From assembly GCA_900753975.1 (NCBI GenBank), contig CAAEBC010000067.1, forward strand, positions 1-36,297: DNA of 36,297 nucleotides. The letters are read 5' to 3'. Below, in pieces: positions 17,069-25,201 of this stretch (within the stretch, counting starts at the first letter, position 1; each line of letters starts with the position of its first letter). Below the pieces are notes generated by a model. The model was given only the letters and a program-made list of their open reading frames with translations. It ran no database searches and was not told the DNA's origin. This stretch comes from Clostridia bacterium (GTDB lineage Bacteria; Bacillota; Clostridia; TANB77; UBA1234). The translations under genes were made by a program, and so were the position numbers.

Positions 17069-17102
17069 AAAACCCCCTCACTAAAATTAGTGAGGGGTTT
17101 TT
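17069..17102. terminator. Bidirectional terminator between pgi and the convergent small gene
   Basis: Arms 17074-17083 and 17088-17097 form a perfect 10-bp GC-rich stem with a 4-base loop, extended by A/T tracts on both sides. It can therefore stop pgi on the plus strand and the 17105 gene on the minus strand. Confidence 0.92.
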
Positions 17103-17104
17103 AG

Positions 17105-17305
17105 TTATCTAAGAAGCTTCGCTCGAATGAACCTCTTCAACCGGACAACAAAAGAATCGCGAGGTTCAACAGTTTGCGCATATCTAAATTCTTTAGGAAT
17201 ATCGAACGTAGGATAAAGTCGCTTGTCGTTGAACAAAATCGAATCTCTTATTGCTGAAGAAGGATACTGGCTGGCAATTCGCTCGTAATCGTCATAGTAT
17301 TTCAT
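17105..17305 (-). CDS. Small basic protein of unknown function
   Basis: A 66-residue protein read from ATG 17305, nine bases after AAGGAGG. A longer in-frame start at 17350 lies inside the promoter and is rejected. It starts acidic and aromatic (MKYYDDYERIA) and ends strongly basic (VVRLKRFIRAKLLR), suggesting an amphipathic C-terminal helix. No membrane helix or known motif. G+C is above its surroundings (22 of 60 bases at 17161-17220). It has its own consensus-like promoter and shares the bidirectional terminator with pgi, so it is one of several single-gene units in this window. No function can be assigned. Confidence 0.7.
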   Translation of the reverse strand: MKYYDDYERIASQYPSSAIRDSILFNDKRLYPTFDIPKEFRYAQTVEPRDSFVVRLKRFIRAKLLR

Positions 17306-17341
17306 CACACGCCGCCTCCTTAAATTTATTTGACAATTCAA

Positions 17342-17370
17342 ATATAACATAGATTATGTATTTTTGTCAA
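17342..17370 (-). promoter_or_regulatory. Promoter of the 17105-17305 gene
   Basis: Minus strand TTGACA (17370-17365), 17 bp, TTATAT (17347-17342). Its -35 box directly abuts that of the divergent GH15 promoter (see 17371-17399), so a protein at this point could affect both. Confidence 0.8.
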
Positions 17371-17399
17371 TTGACACATGAAAGATTTATATATAAAAT
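17371..17399 (+). promoter_or_regulatory. Promoter of the GH15-radA-disA unit
   Basis: TTGACA (17371-17376), 17 bp, TAAAAT (17394-17399). Placed back to back with the minus-strand -35 box, making the 12-base palindrome TGTCAATTGACA at 17365-17376. Confidence 0.8.
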
Positions 17400-17435
17400 G
17401 TACGTAGGAAAGTTACGTTACAAAGGAGGAAAAAT

Positions 17436-19181
17436 ATGTCAAAATATTTTAATAATGCCTTGGTTGGTAATTCAAAAATATTAGGCTGTTTAAGTGATAA
17501 GGCAGAGATTTTAAGATTGTATTATCCTAATATAGATTATTTTCAGCTTATTAATTTTTTTAGTCTTGGAATTTATGATTCAAACAAGGTCTATTGGTTT
17601 AAAGATGCAGAAACAGTAAATCAATATTATGATGGTAATATTGTTTATACAGAGCTTAAAGTAAATGATGTAAGTGTTACTATTAGAGATTATATTTTAC
17701 CTGATAAAAATATTTTTGTTCGTGCTTTAAAATTTATGAAACCATCTAATTTACTTGTTTATTCTGGCTTAAATTCTGATGTGAATAAGAAAGTTTCTAG
17801 TATGTATGCAGATAATACTCTTATTCAATATTCTCAAGATATGTATATGGCTACTTTTTCTAAAAAAGATGTTTATAAATACCAGATTAATAATGTAAAG
17901 GATTATATAGAAAAGCCAAGTTTATTTAACGGCGAAGATTATATAGGTATGTCTGAAGAGGCTGTTATTTCGTATGAAGATGTATCTGAGATTTCTTTAT
18001 ATATTACTTTGGATTCTAAACTTGCTGATTGCTTGAAAAGTGTCAAATGGTGTAAAGAGAAAGATGAAAATATGCTATACAAATCTACTAAAACTTATTG
18101 GGAAGATTATATGAAACCTTTTGAAAAACTGGATTTTTTGAAATCTATTTCAAAGGTGAATGAAAGAGAGATTATTAAGCGAACTATATATATGTATAAG
18201 CTTTTATCAGACGATGAAACTGGTGCGGTGCTTGCTTCACCAGATGTTGATGAAAATTATACGAGGTGTGGTAGGTATGGATATTGTTGGCCACGTGATG
18301 CACTTTTTATTAATGATGCATTATATATTTTAGGAATGAAAGATCATTTAAATAAGTTTTATAATGTTTGGGCAAAGAGAGCGCAATTATCTAGTGGATT
18401 ATTTGAGCAAAGGTATTATGCAAATGGTGAACTTGCTCCTTCTTGGGGATTACAAATAGATGAAACTGCTGCCATTTTGATCGGAATTAGTAGGCACGTT
18501 AATTATTTGTTTTTAGAAGAACTTATTTTAAAGTCGACTGTTGCACTTATGAATTTTATAGACGAGAGAGGACTTTCTAAATCTTCGTATGATTTGTGGG
18601 AAGAACGTAAAGGTGTGCATTTGTATTCTACGGTTAGCATTTATGCAGCTTTGAAAGCCTCTAAAGATATGCTAAAAGTTATAGATGATATTAAGTATGC
18701 TTCACTTTTGGAAAGAATTGATACGAAGATTAATGAAGTTAGAAGAGGAATAAATGAATACTTTGTTGAAAATGGAAGGCTAAAAAGAAGTTTAGATGAT
18801 TATAAAATAGATATTTCTTTGCTTTGCGTTTGTGTTCCTTTTGACGTGTTTGATATTAATGATGATGTAATAAAAAATACTGTGTCTGAGATTGAACGAA
18901 CTCTGCATATGCCAAATGGTGGATATATGAGATATCAATGGGATAATTATATTGGAGGTAATACATGGATAGTATCTTCTTTATGGCTTGCTATGTATTA
19001 TATTAAGCTTGGCGATTTAACTAAAGCAAGAGAGCTTTTTGACTGGGTTACAAATCATGCAGATAGTTTATATTTCTTGCCCGAACAAATTGAAAGAGAG
19101 GGAAATAAAACTGCATGGGTTACTGAACTTTCTTGGTCTCATGCAATGTATGTTATAGTTAGAAATATGCTTTTTAAGTAA
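17436..19181 (+). CDS. GH15-family alpha-glucan hydrolase (glucoamylase-like)
   Basis: A 581-residue protein without a signal peptide, so cytoplasmic. The N-terminal third is a beta-rich domain; the (alpha/alpha)6 barrel follows. Barrel markers: GYCWPRDALFI (about 281-291), SWGLQIDETA, SYDLWEE at 384-390 holding the general acid glutamate, and FLPEQI with the base glutamate E550; GYMRYQWDNYIGGNTWIVS lies between. Family members release glucose from maltodextrins, glycogen or trehalose; substrate cannot be told here. AAAGGAGG site at ATG 17436. radA begins 22 bases after its stop with no terminator between, so it may be read together with radA and disA, an odd pairing. Start and length are normal. 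Confidence 0.9.
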   Translation: MSKYFNNALVGNSKILGCLSDKAEILRLYYPNIDYFQLINFFSLGIYDSNKVYWFKDAETVNQYYDGNIVYTELKVNDVSVTIRDYILPDKNIFVRALKFMKPSNLLVYSGLNSDVNKKVSSMYADNTLIQYSQDMYMATFSKKDVYKYQINNVKDYIEKPSLFNGEDYIGMSEEAVISYEDVSEISLYITLDSKLADCLKSVKWCKEKDENMLYKSTKTYWEDYMKPFEKLDFLKSISKVNEREIIKRTIYMYKLLSDDETGAVLASPDVDENYTRCGRYGYCWPRDALFINDALYILGMKDHLNKFYNVWAKRAQLSSGLFEQRYYANGELAPSWGLQIDETAAILIGISRHVNYLFLEELILKSTVALMNFIDERGLSKSSYDLWEERKGVHLYSTVSIYAALKASKDMLKVIDDIKYASLLERIDTKINEVRRGINEYFVENGRLKRSLDDYKIDISLLCVCVPFDVFDINDDVIKNTVSEIERTLHMPNGGYMRYQWDNYIGGNTWIVSSLWLAMYYIKLGDLTKARELFDWVTNHADSLYFLPEQIEREGNKTAWVTELSWSHAMYVIVRNMLFK

Positions 19182-19203
19182 ATGTTTTTGAAAGGATTTA
19201 GAA

Positions 19204-20562
19204 ATGGCAAAAAATCAAACGGTTTTTGTATGCAGTAATTGTGGAAATGAATCACCAAAGTGGCTTGGAAAATGTCCTGCTTGTAACAGTTGGAATACTT
19301 TTTATGAAGAGAAAATTGTTACAAGTAAGGTGTCTGGTGAGAAAAAGGCAGTGTCTGCAGAAGTAAAAAAATTAAATAGTGTCGAGATTGAAAAATATAG
19401 TAGATATAAAACTGGATATGAAGAATTAGATAGAGTTTTAGGCGGAGGCTTGGTTCAAGGTTCACTTGTATTACTTGGTGGTGAACCCGGAATAGGTAAA
19501 TCTACTTTGATTTTGCAAATATGTGATAAGATTAAAGTTAATGGAAGTGTTTTATATATTTCTGGAGAGGAATCTGCTACGCAAATAAAAATGCGTGCTG
19601 ATAGATTAAATATTAATAATGAGAATATACTATTCTTAGGTGAAACTTGTATAGAGACAATTGAAAATACTTTAGAAAGTGTTAAACCAGATTTTATAAT
19701 AATTGACTCTATTCAAACTATGTATAGCGAGCAACTGCAAGCTGCTGCCGGAAGTGTGAGTCAAGTAAGAGAGATTACAGCTAGGATTATGCAAATGTGT
19801 AAGAGGAAAAACATTACGACTATATTAATTGGCCATGTTACGAAAGACGGAAATATAGCTGGTCCTAGAGTTTTGGAACACATGGTTGATACGGTTTTGT
19901 ATTTGGAAGGAGAAAGATATTTTTCATATAGAATTTTAAGAGGTGTGAAAAATCGTTTTGGTTCTACAAACGAAGTTGGTCTTTTTGAGATGAGAGAAGA
20001 GGGACTTTGTGAGATAGAAAATCCGTCTGAGATTTTGATTTCAGAAAGAGATGGAAATCCATCTGGTTCAGTAATCGTTGCAAGTTTAGAGGGTACGAGA
20101 CCTATGCTTATAGAGATTCAAGCACTTCTTGCACCGACAGCTTTTGGCATGCCTAGAAGAACAGGAATAGGAGTCGATTATAATAGGATGGCTCTTCTTA
20201 TGGCAGTACTTGAAAAACGTGCAGGACTTCATATATCTAATTATGATGCTTATATAAATGTTGTAAGTGGAATCAAAATAGATGAACCTGCAGTTGACCT
20301 TGGAATAGCACTTGCGATAGCTTCTAATTTTAAAAATGTACCTTTGCCTAAAGATTTAGTTGTTGTCGGTGAGATTGGTCTTACTGGAGAAATAAGAAGT
20401 GTTAATTCTCTTGAAAAGAGAGTTAAAGAAGCCGAAAAAATGGGATTTAAAACATTTGTTGTGCCAGAGAGCGGAAAGAAGCAAATTAAATATAAAACTA
20501 CTAGTATTAATGTAATTGGTGTTAAAACTATTTCAGAGGCACTTCGTGTTTGTGGATTTTAA
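19204..20562 (+). CDS. radA: DNA repair ATPase RadA
   Basis: A RecA-like helicase/ATPase that processes recombination intermediates. A four-cysteine zinc finger (C10, C13, C24, C27) is followed by Walker A GEPGIGKST (93-101, K99), the family-specific KNRFG motif (249-253), and a C-terminal Lon protease-like domain (VVGEIGLTGEIR). Length 452 is standard. It follows the GH15 gene by 22 bases and precedes disA by 31. The radA-disA pair is conserved in Firmicutes and is functionally linked, since RadA restrains DisA at DNA junctions. Confidence 0.98.
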   Translation: MAKNQTVFVCSNCGNESPKWLGKCPACNSWNTFYEEKIVTSKVSGEKKAVSAEVKKLNSVEIEKYSRYKTGYEELDRVLGGGLVQGSLVLLGGEPGIGKSTLILQICDKIKVNGSVLYISGEESATQIKMRADRLNINNENILFLGETCIETIENTLESVKPDFIIIDSIQTMYSEQLQAAAGSVSQVREITARIMQMCKRKNITTILIGHVTKDGNIAGPRVLEHMVDTVLYLEGERYFSYRILRGVKNRFGSTNEVGLFEMREEGLCEIENPSEILISERDGNPSGSVIVASLEGTRPMLIEIQALLAPTAFGMPRRTGIGVDYNRMALLMAVLEKRAGLHISNYDAYINVVSGIKIDEPAVDLGIALAIASNFKNVPLPKDLVVVGEIGLTGEIRSVNSLEKRVKEAEKMGFKTFVVPESGKKQIKYKTTSINVIGVKTISEALRVCGF

Positions 20563-20593
20563 ATATTTATTGGTAGGAGTGAAATAAAGGAAT

Positions 20594-21673
20594 ATGAAAG
20601 AAGATTTAAATAAAGAACAAGAATTGATTCAAATTTTAAAGATGGTTGCTCCTGGTACTGAGCTTCGTGAAGGATTAGAAAATATTTTAAAAGCTCGTAC
20701 TGGTGCACTTATTGTTATAAGTGATTCACCTGATGTTATGAAACTTGCGGATGGCGGTTTTAAAATCGATGAGGAGTATTCTCCAGCTAAAATTTATGAG
20801 CTTGCTAAAATGGATGGTGCTTTAGTTTTGAGTAAAGATGCGAAAAGAATTTTGCTTGCAAACACCCAGTTAGTGCCTGATTCTTCTATAGTCACAGCGG
20901 AAACGGGTACAAGACACAGAAGTGGTGAAAGAGTCGCAAAGCAAACTAACGAGCTTGTAATAAGTATTTCTCAAAGAAGAAATTTAATTACTATTTATAA
21001 AGGCGATATAAAATATGTTTTGCAAGATAGCTCAAAGGTTTTAACTAAAGCTAATCAAGCACTTCAGACTGTTGAAAAATACAAAAATATTTTTGATGAT
21101 GCTATTCATACTTTAAATGAGTTTGAATTTGATGATATTGTAACACTTGAGAATGTCGTAAAAACACTTCAACGTGCTGAGCTTTGTATGAGAGTCGTGG
21201 CTGAAGTAAATCGTTATATAATCGAACTTGGTGAAGATGGAAGGCTAGTAGAAATGCAACTTGCAGAACTTTCTAAAGATGTAGAGTCGGAAGAAAAGCT
21301 GCTTGTTAAAGATTATGTTTTTGATAATCAAAAAGAAATAGAGGCATTATTAAAAATTAGTGCTTTATCGCATAGAGACCTTTCGGATAAGATGGTTGTT
21401 GCAAGGGTTTTAGGATATACTACAGAGGGCAGTTTAGATGATGTTGAGATTTCTCCTAGAGGTTATAGAATCTTAAATAAGATACCAAAAACACCGATGA
21501 ACATTATAGATAATATACTAAAAGCTTTTGGAAGTTTCCAACACGTTATCAGAGCAACAACAGAGGAGCTAGATGATGTTGAAGGAATAGGTGAAGTTAG
21601 AGCAAAAAACATTAAACAAAGTATTAAAAGGATGCATGAGCAAGCTATATATGATTCGAAGTTTTATAGATAA
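20594..21673 (+). CDS. disA: DNA integrity scanning protein DisA (diadenylate cyclase)
   Basis: Makes cyclic di-AMP from two ATP and scans DNA for branched structures. The DAC domain has D74-G-A and R107-H-R with the following SGERVAKQT; a helical linker occupies about 150-280; the C-terminal helix-hairpin-helix DNA-binding domain includes TEELDDVEGIGEVRAKNI. Length 359 is typical. ATG 20594 has a weak AAAGGA site. Second gene of the radA-disA unit; carD follows from its own promoter. Confidence 0.97.
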   Translation: MKEDLNKEQELIQILKMVAPGTELREGLENILKARTGALIVISDSPDVMKLADGGFKIDEEYSPAKIYELAKMDGALVLSKDAKRILLANTQLVPDSSIVTAETGTRHRSGERVAKQTNELVISISQRRNLITIYKGDIKYVLQDSSKVLTKANQALQTVEKYKNIFDDAIHTLNEFEFDDIVTLENVVKTLQRAELCMRVVAEVNRYIIELGEDGRLVEMQLAELSKDVESEEKLLVKDYVFDNQKEIEALLKISALSHRDLSDKMVVARVLGYTTEGSLDDVEISPRGYRILNKIPKTPMNIIDNILKAFGSFQHVIRATTEELDDVEGIGEVRAKNIKQSIKRMHEQAIYDSKFYR

Positions 21674-21750
21674 AAATTTTTAAAAAAGTATTGCATTTGT
21701 TTGCACAGTGTGGTAATATTATAAATTTTAAATTTAGTTTACTAAATTCT

Positions 21751-21779
21751 TTGACTTTTTCCATTATTTATGATATAAT
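21751..21779 (+). promoter_or_regulatory. carD promoter
   Basis: TTGACT (21751-21756), 17 bp, perfect TATAAT (21774-21779). Start point near 21786, giving a leader of about 65 bases. It overlaps the GTG at 21780, which rules that codon out as the carD start. Confidence 0.8.
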
Positions 21780-21851
21780 GTGAATGCGGTTAGGGAAAGA
21801 AGACTTTCCCAGTTGCGGATACATTTGGAAGGGTTAAGGAGTGATCGAAAA

Positions 21852-22358
21852 ATGTTTAAGGTAGGAGATAAGATCGTTTATCCAATGCATGGTGCAGGAA
21901 CTATTGAATCAATCGAAGAAAAAGAAATTTTAGGAGAAAAACAAAAGTATTATATTATGAAGATGCCGGTTGGCGATATTAAGGTTATGGTTCCCACTAA
22001 GAATGCAGAACTTATTGGTGTTAGAGATGTTATTGGAAATGATGTTGCTCAAGATGTTTTAGAAGTTCTTGGAGCAGCCCCAACGGACATGTCTTCTAAC
22101 TGGAGCAAAAGATACAGAGATAACCAAGACAAAATGAAGAGCGGTGACATTTGTGAAGTTGCAGATGTAGTAAGAAATCTTGCTTTTAGAGCTAAAGTAA
22201 AGCCTCTTGCTACTGGTGAAAAGAAGATGCTTACTAATGCAAAACAAATTTTGGTAAGTGAGCTTGTTTTAGCCGAAGCAATGGACAAGGATCAGGTTGA
22301 ATCTTTAATAGACGAAAGAATAGATAAAGCTTATACTGAGTATAAAGAGCTAAAATAA
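21852..22358 (+). CDS. carD: CarD/CdnL-type RNA polymerase-binding regulator
   Basis: A 168-residue global regulator that binds the RNA polymerase beta subunit and stabilises open promoter complexes. The N-terminal RID (Tudor-like) domain is plain: MFKVGDKIVYPMHGAG, then IMKMPVGDIKVMVPT. The C-terminal helical domain includes SGDICEVADVVRNLA and EKKMLTNAKQILVSELV. I start at ATG 21852, which has TAAGGAG ten bases upstream and matches the family N-terminus. Own promoter and terminator, just downstream of disA as in many Clostridia. Confidence 0.92.
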   Translation: MFKVGDKIVYPMHGAGTIESIEEKEILGEKQKYYIMKMPVGDIKVMVPTKNAELIGVRDVIGNDVAQDVLEVLGAAPTDMSSNWSKRYRDNQDKMKSGDICEVADVVRNLAFRAKVKPLATGEKKMLTNAKQILVSELVLAEAMDKDQVESLIDERIDKAYTEYKELK

Positions 22359-22361
22359 GAT

Positions 22362-22401
22362 GAAAAAAATTAGTCATGTTTTATAGCATGGCTATTTTTT
22401 T
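22362..22401 (+). terminator. carD terminator
   Basis: Arms 22371-22378 and 22387-22394 (8 bp with one G-U pair), extended by the flanking A and T runs. It ends the carD message. Confidence 0.82.
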
Positions 22402-22425
22402 GACCAATTTTCTAAATTATTCTAA

Positions 22426-22454
22426 TTGATTTACGGATATATTAGTGTTATGAT
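22426..22454 (+). promoter_or_regulatory. Promoter of the DnaB-like ATPase gene
   Basis: TTGATT (22426-22431), 17 bp, TATGAT (22449-22454), about 50 bases ahead of the gene start. Confidence 0.55.
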
Positions 22455-22506
22455 TTTATTGTAAGTGTTTGTAAGATAAATTTATTTTGTAAATGGGGTT
22501 GAATTT

Positions 22507-24039
22507 ATGAAGAATGATGAAGTTAAGTTTCCAGCTGATTTGGTGGATGAAAAGTTAGAGATTGCATATATAGGTATGCTACACCTTAATCCTAAGGCGA
22601 TTTCAATGTTTTATATGGAATTTAAAGAATGTCAGTTCTCTGTGCCTAAGATGATGGATTTATATAAATTGGTCTTGTTTAGAGAGGGACAAGCGTATGC
22701 GTCTGAAGCAGCTAAAGCAGGTTTTTCTTTTCCTAAAGTAACAGAGGAAATACCTCAGCTTATAAAGGTTTGCAAAGACTATGCTTCTTCGCTAAAAGTA
22801 CCTATTGATGATATATATGTTAAGATAAAGAAATTGTTCTTATTAAAAAAGGCGTATGTTTATGCCCCTACGGAGACAATTCAAAAGAAAGTTGTTGATA
22901 TAAAGAATTATAGCAGATATAATGAGATGACGATTGAAGAGATTAGAACCAGAGTAGATAATCTTTCATTTTTAAGTAGTATGAATGAGGCTGTTATTAA
23001 CCAAGGTGCAACTAATTTCTTACTTTCTGGTAATAACAACTTAACTACTGGTATTGATTTACCTTTTCCTATTCTTACTAAAACTTTTAAAGGTCTTAGA
23101 AAAGGTGAAACTGCATCTTTTGCAATGCCTTCTAACTCTGGTAAAAGTAGATTTATCTGTAATGCTATTGCTTATCTTGTTTTCGTAGAAAAGAAGAGTG
23201 TTTTGCTTGTATCAAACGAAATGACTGAAGATAAGATGAGACTTTGTTTGACTACAACTATAGTCAATTCGCCGGATATTCAAAAATTACATGGTCAAAA
23301 ATTAAAGAAAAGAGAGGCTGAACTATTAGCTCTTAAATTTAGACCAGATGAGGGTAAAGATGCTGTTGTGGATAAAGATGGCTTTATAGTTTGGAACCAG
23401 GAAACAGAACCAAGGGCAGATTATTTAAAGAGGCTTTCAGAGATTTCTACTGAATTTAATAAAACTGTATTGGCAACAGATTGGGTTTCTAATTATTTAG
23501 ACGCAAAACTTCATTTTGTTCATACAGCAGACCATACAAACGATGAGCTTAGAAATATTATTCTTGATTATTACTATAAAGAGGGATTGGAGTATTATTT
23601 CTATGATACTTTAAAAACAGATATCGAGAATATTGGTAATTTAGAAGAATTAAAGAAAACTGCTACTGTGCTTTCAAATTTGGCACAGAAGTTTAATATA
23701 TTTATTGGCTCTACTTTGCAGCTTGCTGAGAGTGCTACACCTCCGCTTAGTATGAATATTAACGATATTGCTGGAAGTAGGACCGTAAAAGAGGTACTAG
23801 ATAATTTGTGCCTAATTAAAGAGATAAATAATACTACTTATGATAAATACGAAGTATCCGACGAAGAAGATTCTGATAATTACCACGATTTAGAAAAACC
23901 AGATGTTTCTAATACTAAATATTATGCTTGCGTAGTTGATAAAAACAGAGCCGGTGCTAAACCTAAACTTGCATTTAGATTAAATTTGGACTATAACCGT
24001 TGGGAAGAGATTGGATATTTAAGACTTAAACAACAATAA
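22507..24039 (+). CDS. DnaB/KaiC-like RecA-fold ATPase
   Basis: A 510-residue protein. The C-terminal two-thirds matches the RecA-like core of DnaB helicases: G-I-D-L-PFPILTKTFKGLRKGE before Walker A (P208-S-N-S-G-K213-S), a VLLVSNEMTEDKM strand-helix unit as in DnaB motif H1a, Walker B-like YYFYDTLK, and a C-terminal VVDKNRAGAKPKLAF segment like the DnaB arginine-finger tail. The N-terminal 150 residues are helical and not a recognisable DnaB hub domain, and an insert of about 100 residues separates the first and second ATPase blocks. It is therefore unlikely to be the main replicative helicase. Weak GGGG ribosome site. G+C resembles its neighbours. Role unknown; possibly prophage-derived or a specialised helicase. 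Confidence 0.7.
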   Translation: MKNDEVKFPADLVDEKLEIAYIGMLHLNPKAISMFYMEFKECQFSVPKMMDLYKLVLFREGQAYASEAAKAGFSFPKVTEEIPQLIKVCKDYASSLKVPIDDIYVKIKKLFLLKKAYVYAPTETIQKKVVDIKNYSRYNEMTIEEIRTRVDNLSFLSSMNEAVINQGATNFLLSGNNNLTTGIDLPFPILTKTFKGLRKGETASFAMPSNSGKSRFICNAIAYLVFVEKKSVLLVSNEMTEDKMRLCLTTTIVNSPDIQKLHGQKLKKREAELLALKFRPDEGKDAVVDKDGFIVWNQETEPRADYLKRLSEISTEFNKTVLATDWVSNYLDAKLHFVHTADHTNDELRNIILDYYYKEGLEYYFYDTLKTDIENIGNLEELKKTATVLSNLAQKFNIFIGSTLQLAESATPPLSMNINDIAGSRTVKEVLDNLCLIKEINNTTYDKYEVSDEEDSDNYHDLEKPDVSNTKYYACVVDKNRAGAKPKLAFRLNLDYNRWEEIGYLRLKQQ

Positions 24040-24043
24040 TTGA

Positions 24044-24072
24044 TTGACAAGTTTTACAATTTATGTTAACAT
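24044..24072 (+). promoter_or_regulatory. Promoter of the 24120 gene
   Basis: TTGACA (24044-24049), 17 bp, TAACAT (24067-24072), starting just after the preceding stop codon. Confidence 0.7.
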
Positions 24073-24119
24073 TATATAGGTAATTCTTATAGAAAAAGCT
24101 TTAAAGGAGGAAAACTTGT

Positions 24120-24755
24120 ATGCAGGCTCTTGATAGCTATACTCAGATCATGATGGAATCCAATGTGCGGAAACGGGCTGTAGACAAGGTGATTTCGGAT
24201 ATTAAGCAAAGTAAAATTAGAAAATTTTCTGATGCTACGTTAGGTCAAATACGCGATATACTTTTAAGATATGAAGTTGAAGAAGGGGTTGTTGTATTTT
24301 TCTCATCTGATACTCCTGCGGGAAAGACGATGATTGCCAAGATTGATACAGGAAAAGAATATGCTATGCTTTGGTGGGGGAACAACCTCAATAAGAAGCG
24401 AGTTTCAAATCCTTGTAAGTATGGTCTTGGAATTGTGATGGTTGGAAAACACGGAAATGAAAAATGCAGATATACGGTAACAGAAATTAGTGAAGAGTTT
24501 CCTGATTTTGCAGAGTTTTTTGATAAGTTAAAAAATGGAGAAACTTTTAAGTTATATGTATATAAAAAAGCTGGAGATTTGTATCGCACTGTTGCTAGTC
24601 GCGAGGGTGAGTGGATTTTGCAAACACCTCAAGGCAAATCTTTTGTTCCAACGAAACCGATTGGCAAGTATGTTGAGGGTAAGGAGTTACATATCTTCTA
24701 TCCTAAAAATACTGTCAAAGGAACCAAATATCAAAAGTTCATTTTAATTGACTAA
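24120..24755 (+). CDS. Unknown 211-residue soluble protein
   Basis: Starts at ATG 24120 behind AAAGGAGGAAAACTTGT. I do not recognise it. The N-terminal part is helical and basic (VRKRAVDKVISDIKQSK); the remainder looks beta-rich with aromatics (YAMLWWGNNL, EGEWILQTPQGKSF, KELHIFYPKN). No membrane helix, signal peptide or enzyme motif. Base composition changes within the gene: 29 of 60 bases at 24121-24180 are G or C, but only 18 of 60 at 24181-24240. It has its own TTGACA promoter and terminator, so it is another single-gene unit inserted ahead of pheST. Confidence 0.7.
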   Translation: MQALDSYTQIMMESNVRKRAVDKVISDIKQSKIRKFSDATLGQIRDILLRYEVEEGVVVFFSSDTPAGKTMIAKIDTGKEYAMLWWGNNLNKKRVSNPCKYGLGIVMVGKHGNEKCRYTVTEISEEFPDFAEFFDKLKNGETFKLYVYKKAGDLYRTVASREGEWILQTPQGKSFVPTKPIGKYVEGKELHIFYPKNTVKGTKYQKFILID

Positions 24756-24773
24756 ATATTAAAAAGTAAGATG

Positions 24774-24811
24774 GGGACAGATCTTCTAAAAATCAAGGTC
24801 TGTCCCTTTTT
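24774..24811 (+). terminator. Terminator of the 24120 gene
   Basis: Arms 24774-24785 and 24795-24806 form a 12-bp stem with one G-U pair, followed by TTTTT. It is immediately followed by the dispersed repeat at 24816. Confidence 0.9.
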
Positions 24812-24815
24812 CTCA

Positions 24816-24840
24816 AAAGTGAGAATTTTCCTCCGTCCCT
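24816..24840. repeat. Dispersed repeat, copy 2
   Basis: Identical over 25 bases to positions 1-25. The terminator just before it and this repeat both end in GTCCCT followed by a T/C-rich tract, so the pair looks like a composite of terminator-like modules. It may be half of a once-palindromic intergenic repeat. Confidence 0.7.
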
Positions 24841-24855
24841 TTTTCTTAAATGTTG

Positions 24856-24884
24856 TTGACTTTTATTTTTATTGATAGTAAAAT
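24856..24884 (+). promoter_or_regulatory. pheST promoter
   Basis: TTGACT (24856-24861), 17 bp, TAAAAT (24879-24884). Transcription would begin near 24891, right at the start of the T-box leader. Confidence 0.75.
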
Positions 24885-24890
24885 GTATTT

Positions 24891-25140
24891 TGATATTGAG
24901 AGCAATGATTGTAACTAAGTAGTTTTTTAGAGTTCTTTACAGAAAATAAAGACCATCGGCTGAGAGTCTTTTAAGATAAACTAAAAAATGAATTTCATTA
25001 CAGGAGCTTCATCTAGAGATTAGATGCGTTTAAGAAGCGTTAATTCTTTCAAAGTGTTAGCTTGTTTTATGGCTAGAATTTGGGTGGTACCGCGAGTTTA
25101 GATTATTCGTCCCATGTGTGTTTTGCACATGGGACTTTTT
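24891..25140 (+). promoter_or_regulatory. T-box leader, phenylalanine-specific
   Basis: A tRNA-sensing riboswitch. The conserved T-box TGGGTGGTACCGCG lies at 25081-25094. Upstream, GGCTGAGAGTC (about 24958-24968) is the distal stem I/AG-bulge region. The likely specifier codon is TTC (Phe) at 24994-24996, followed by A as usual. The terminator has a perfect 10-bp stem (25109-25118 with 25126-25135) and a T-run. Uncharged tRNA-Phe would favour the antiterminator, in which the T-box pairs with the CGTCCC at the start of the terminator, and so raise pheST expression. Confidence 0.93.
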
Positions 25141-25201
25141 GTTGTCTTATCGTTTTATTTAGTTGCTACTCAAAATAAAATATATAAGGAGGTATTTATT
25201 T

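Noticed and set aside
21780..21851. GTG start giving a longer CarD
   Set aside because: It overlaps the -10 box region before the expected transcription start, and the family begins at MFKVGDKI.
22507..24039. Calling this gene dnaB
   Set aside because: Lacks a recognisable DnaB N-terminal domain and has a large insert; only the RecA-like core is supported.
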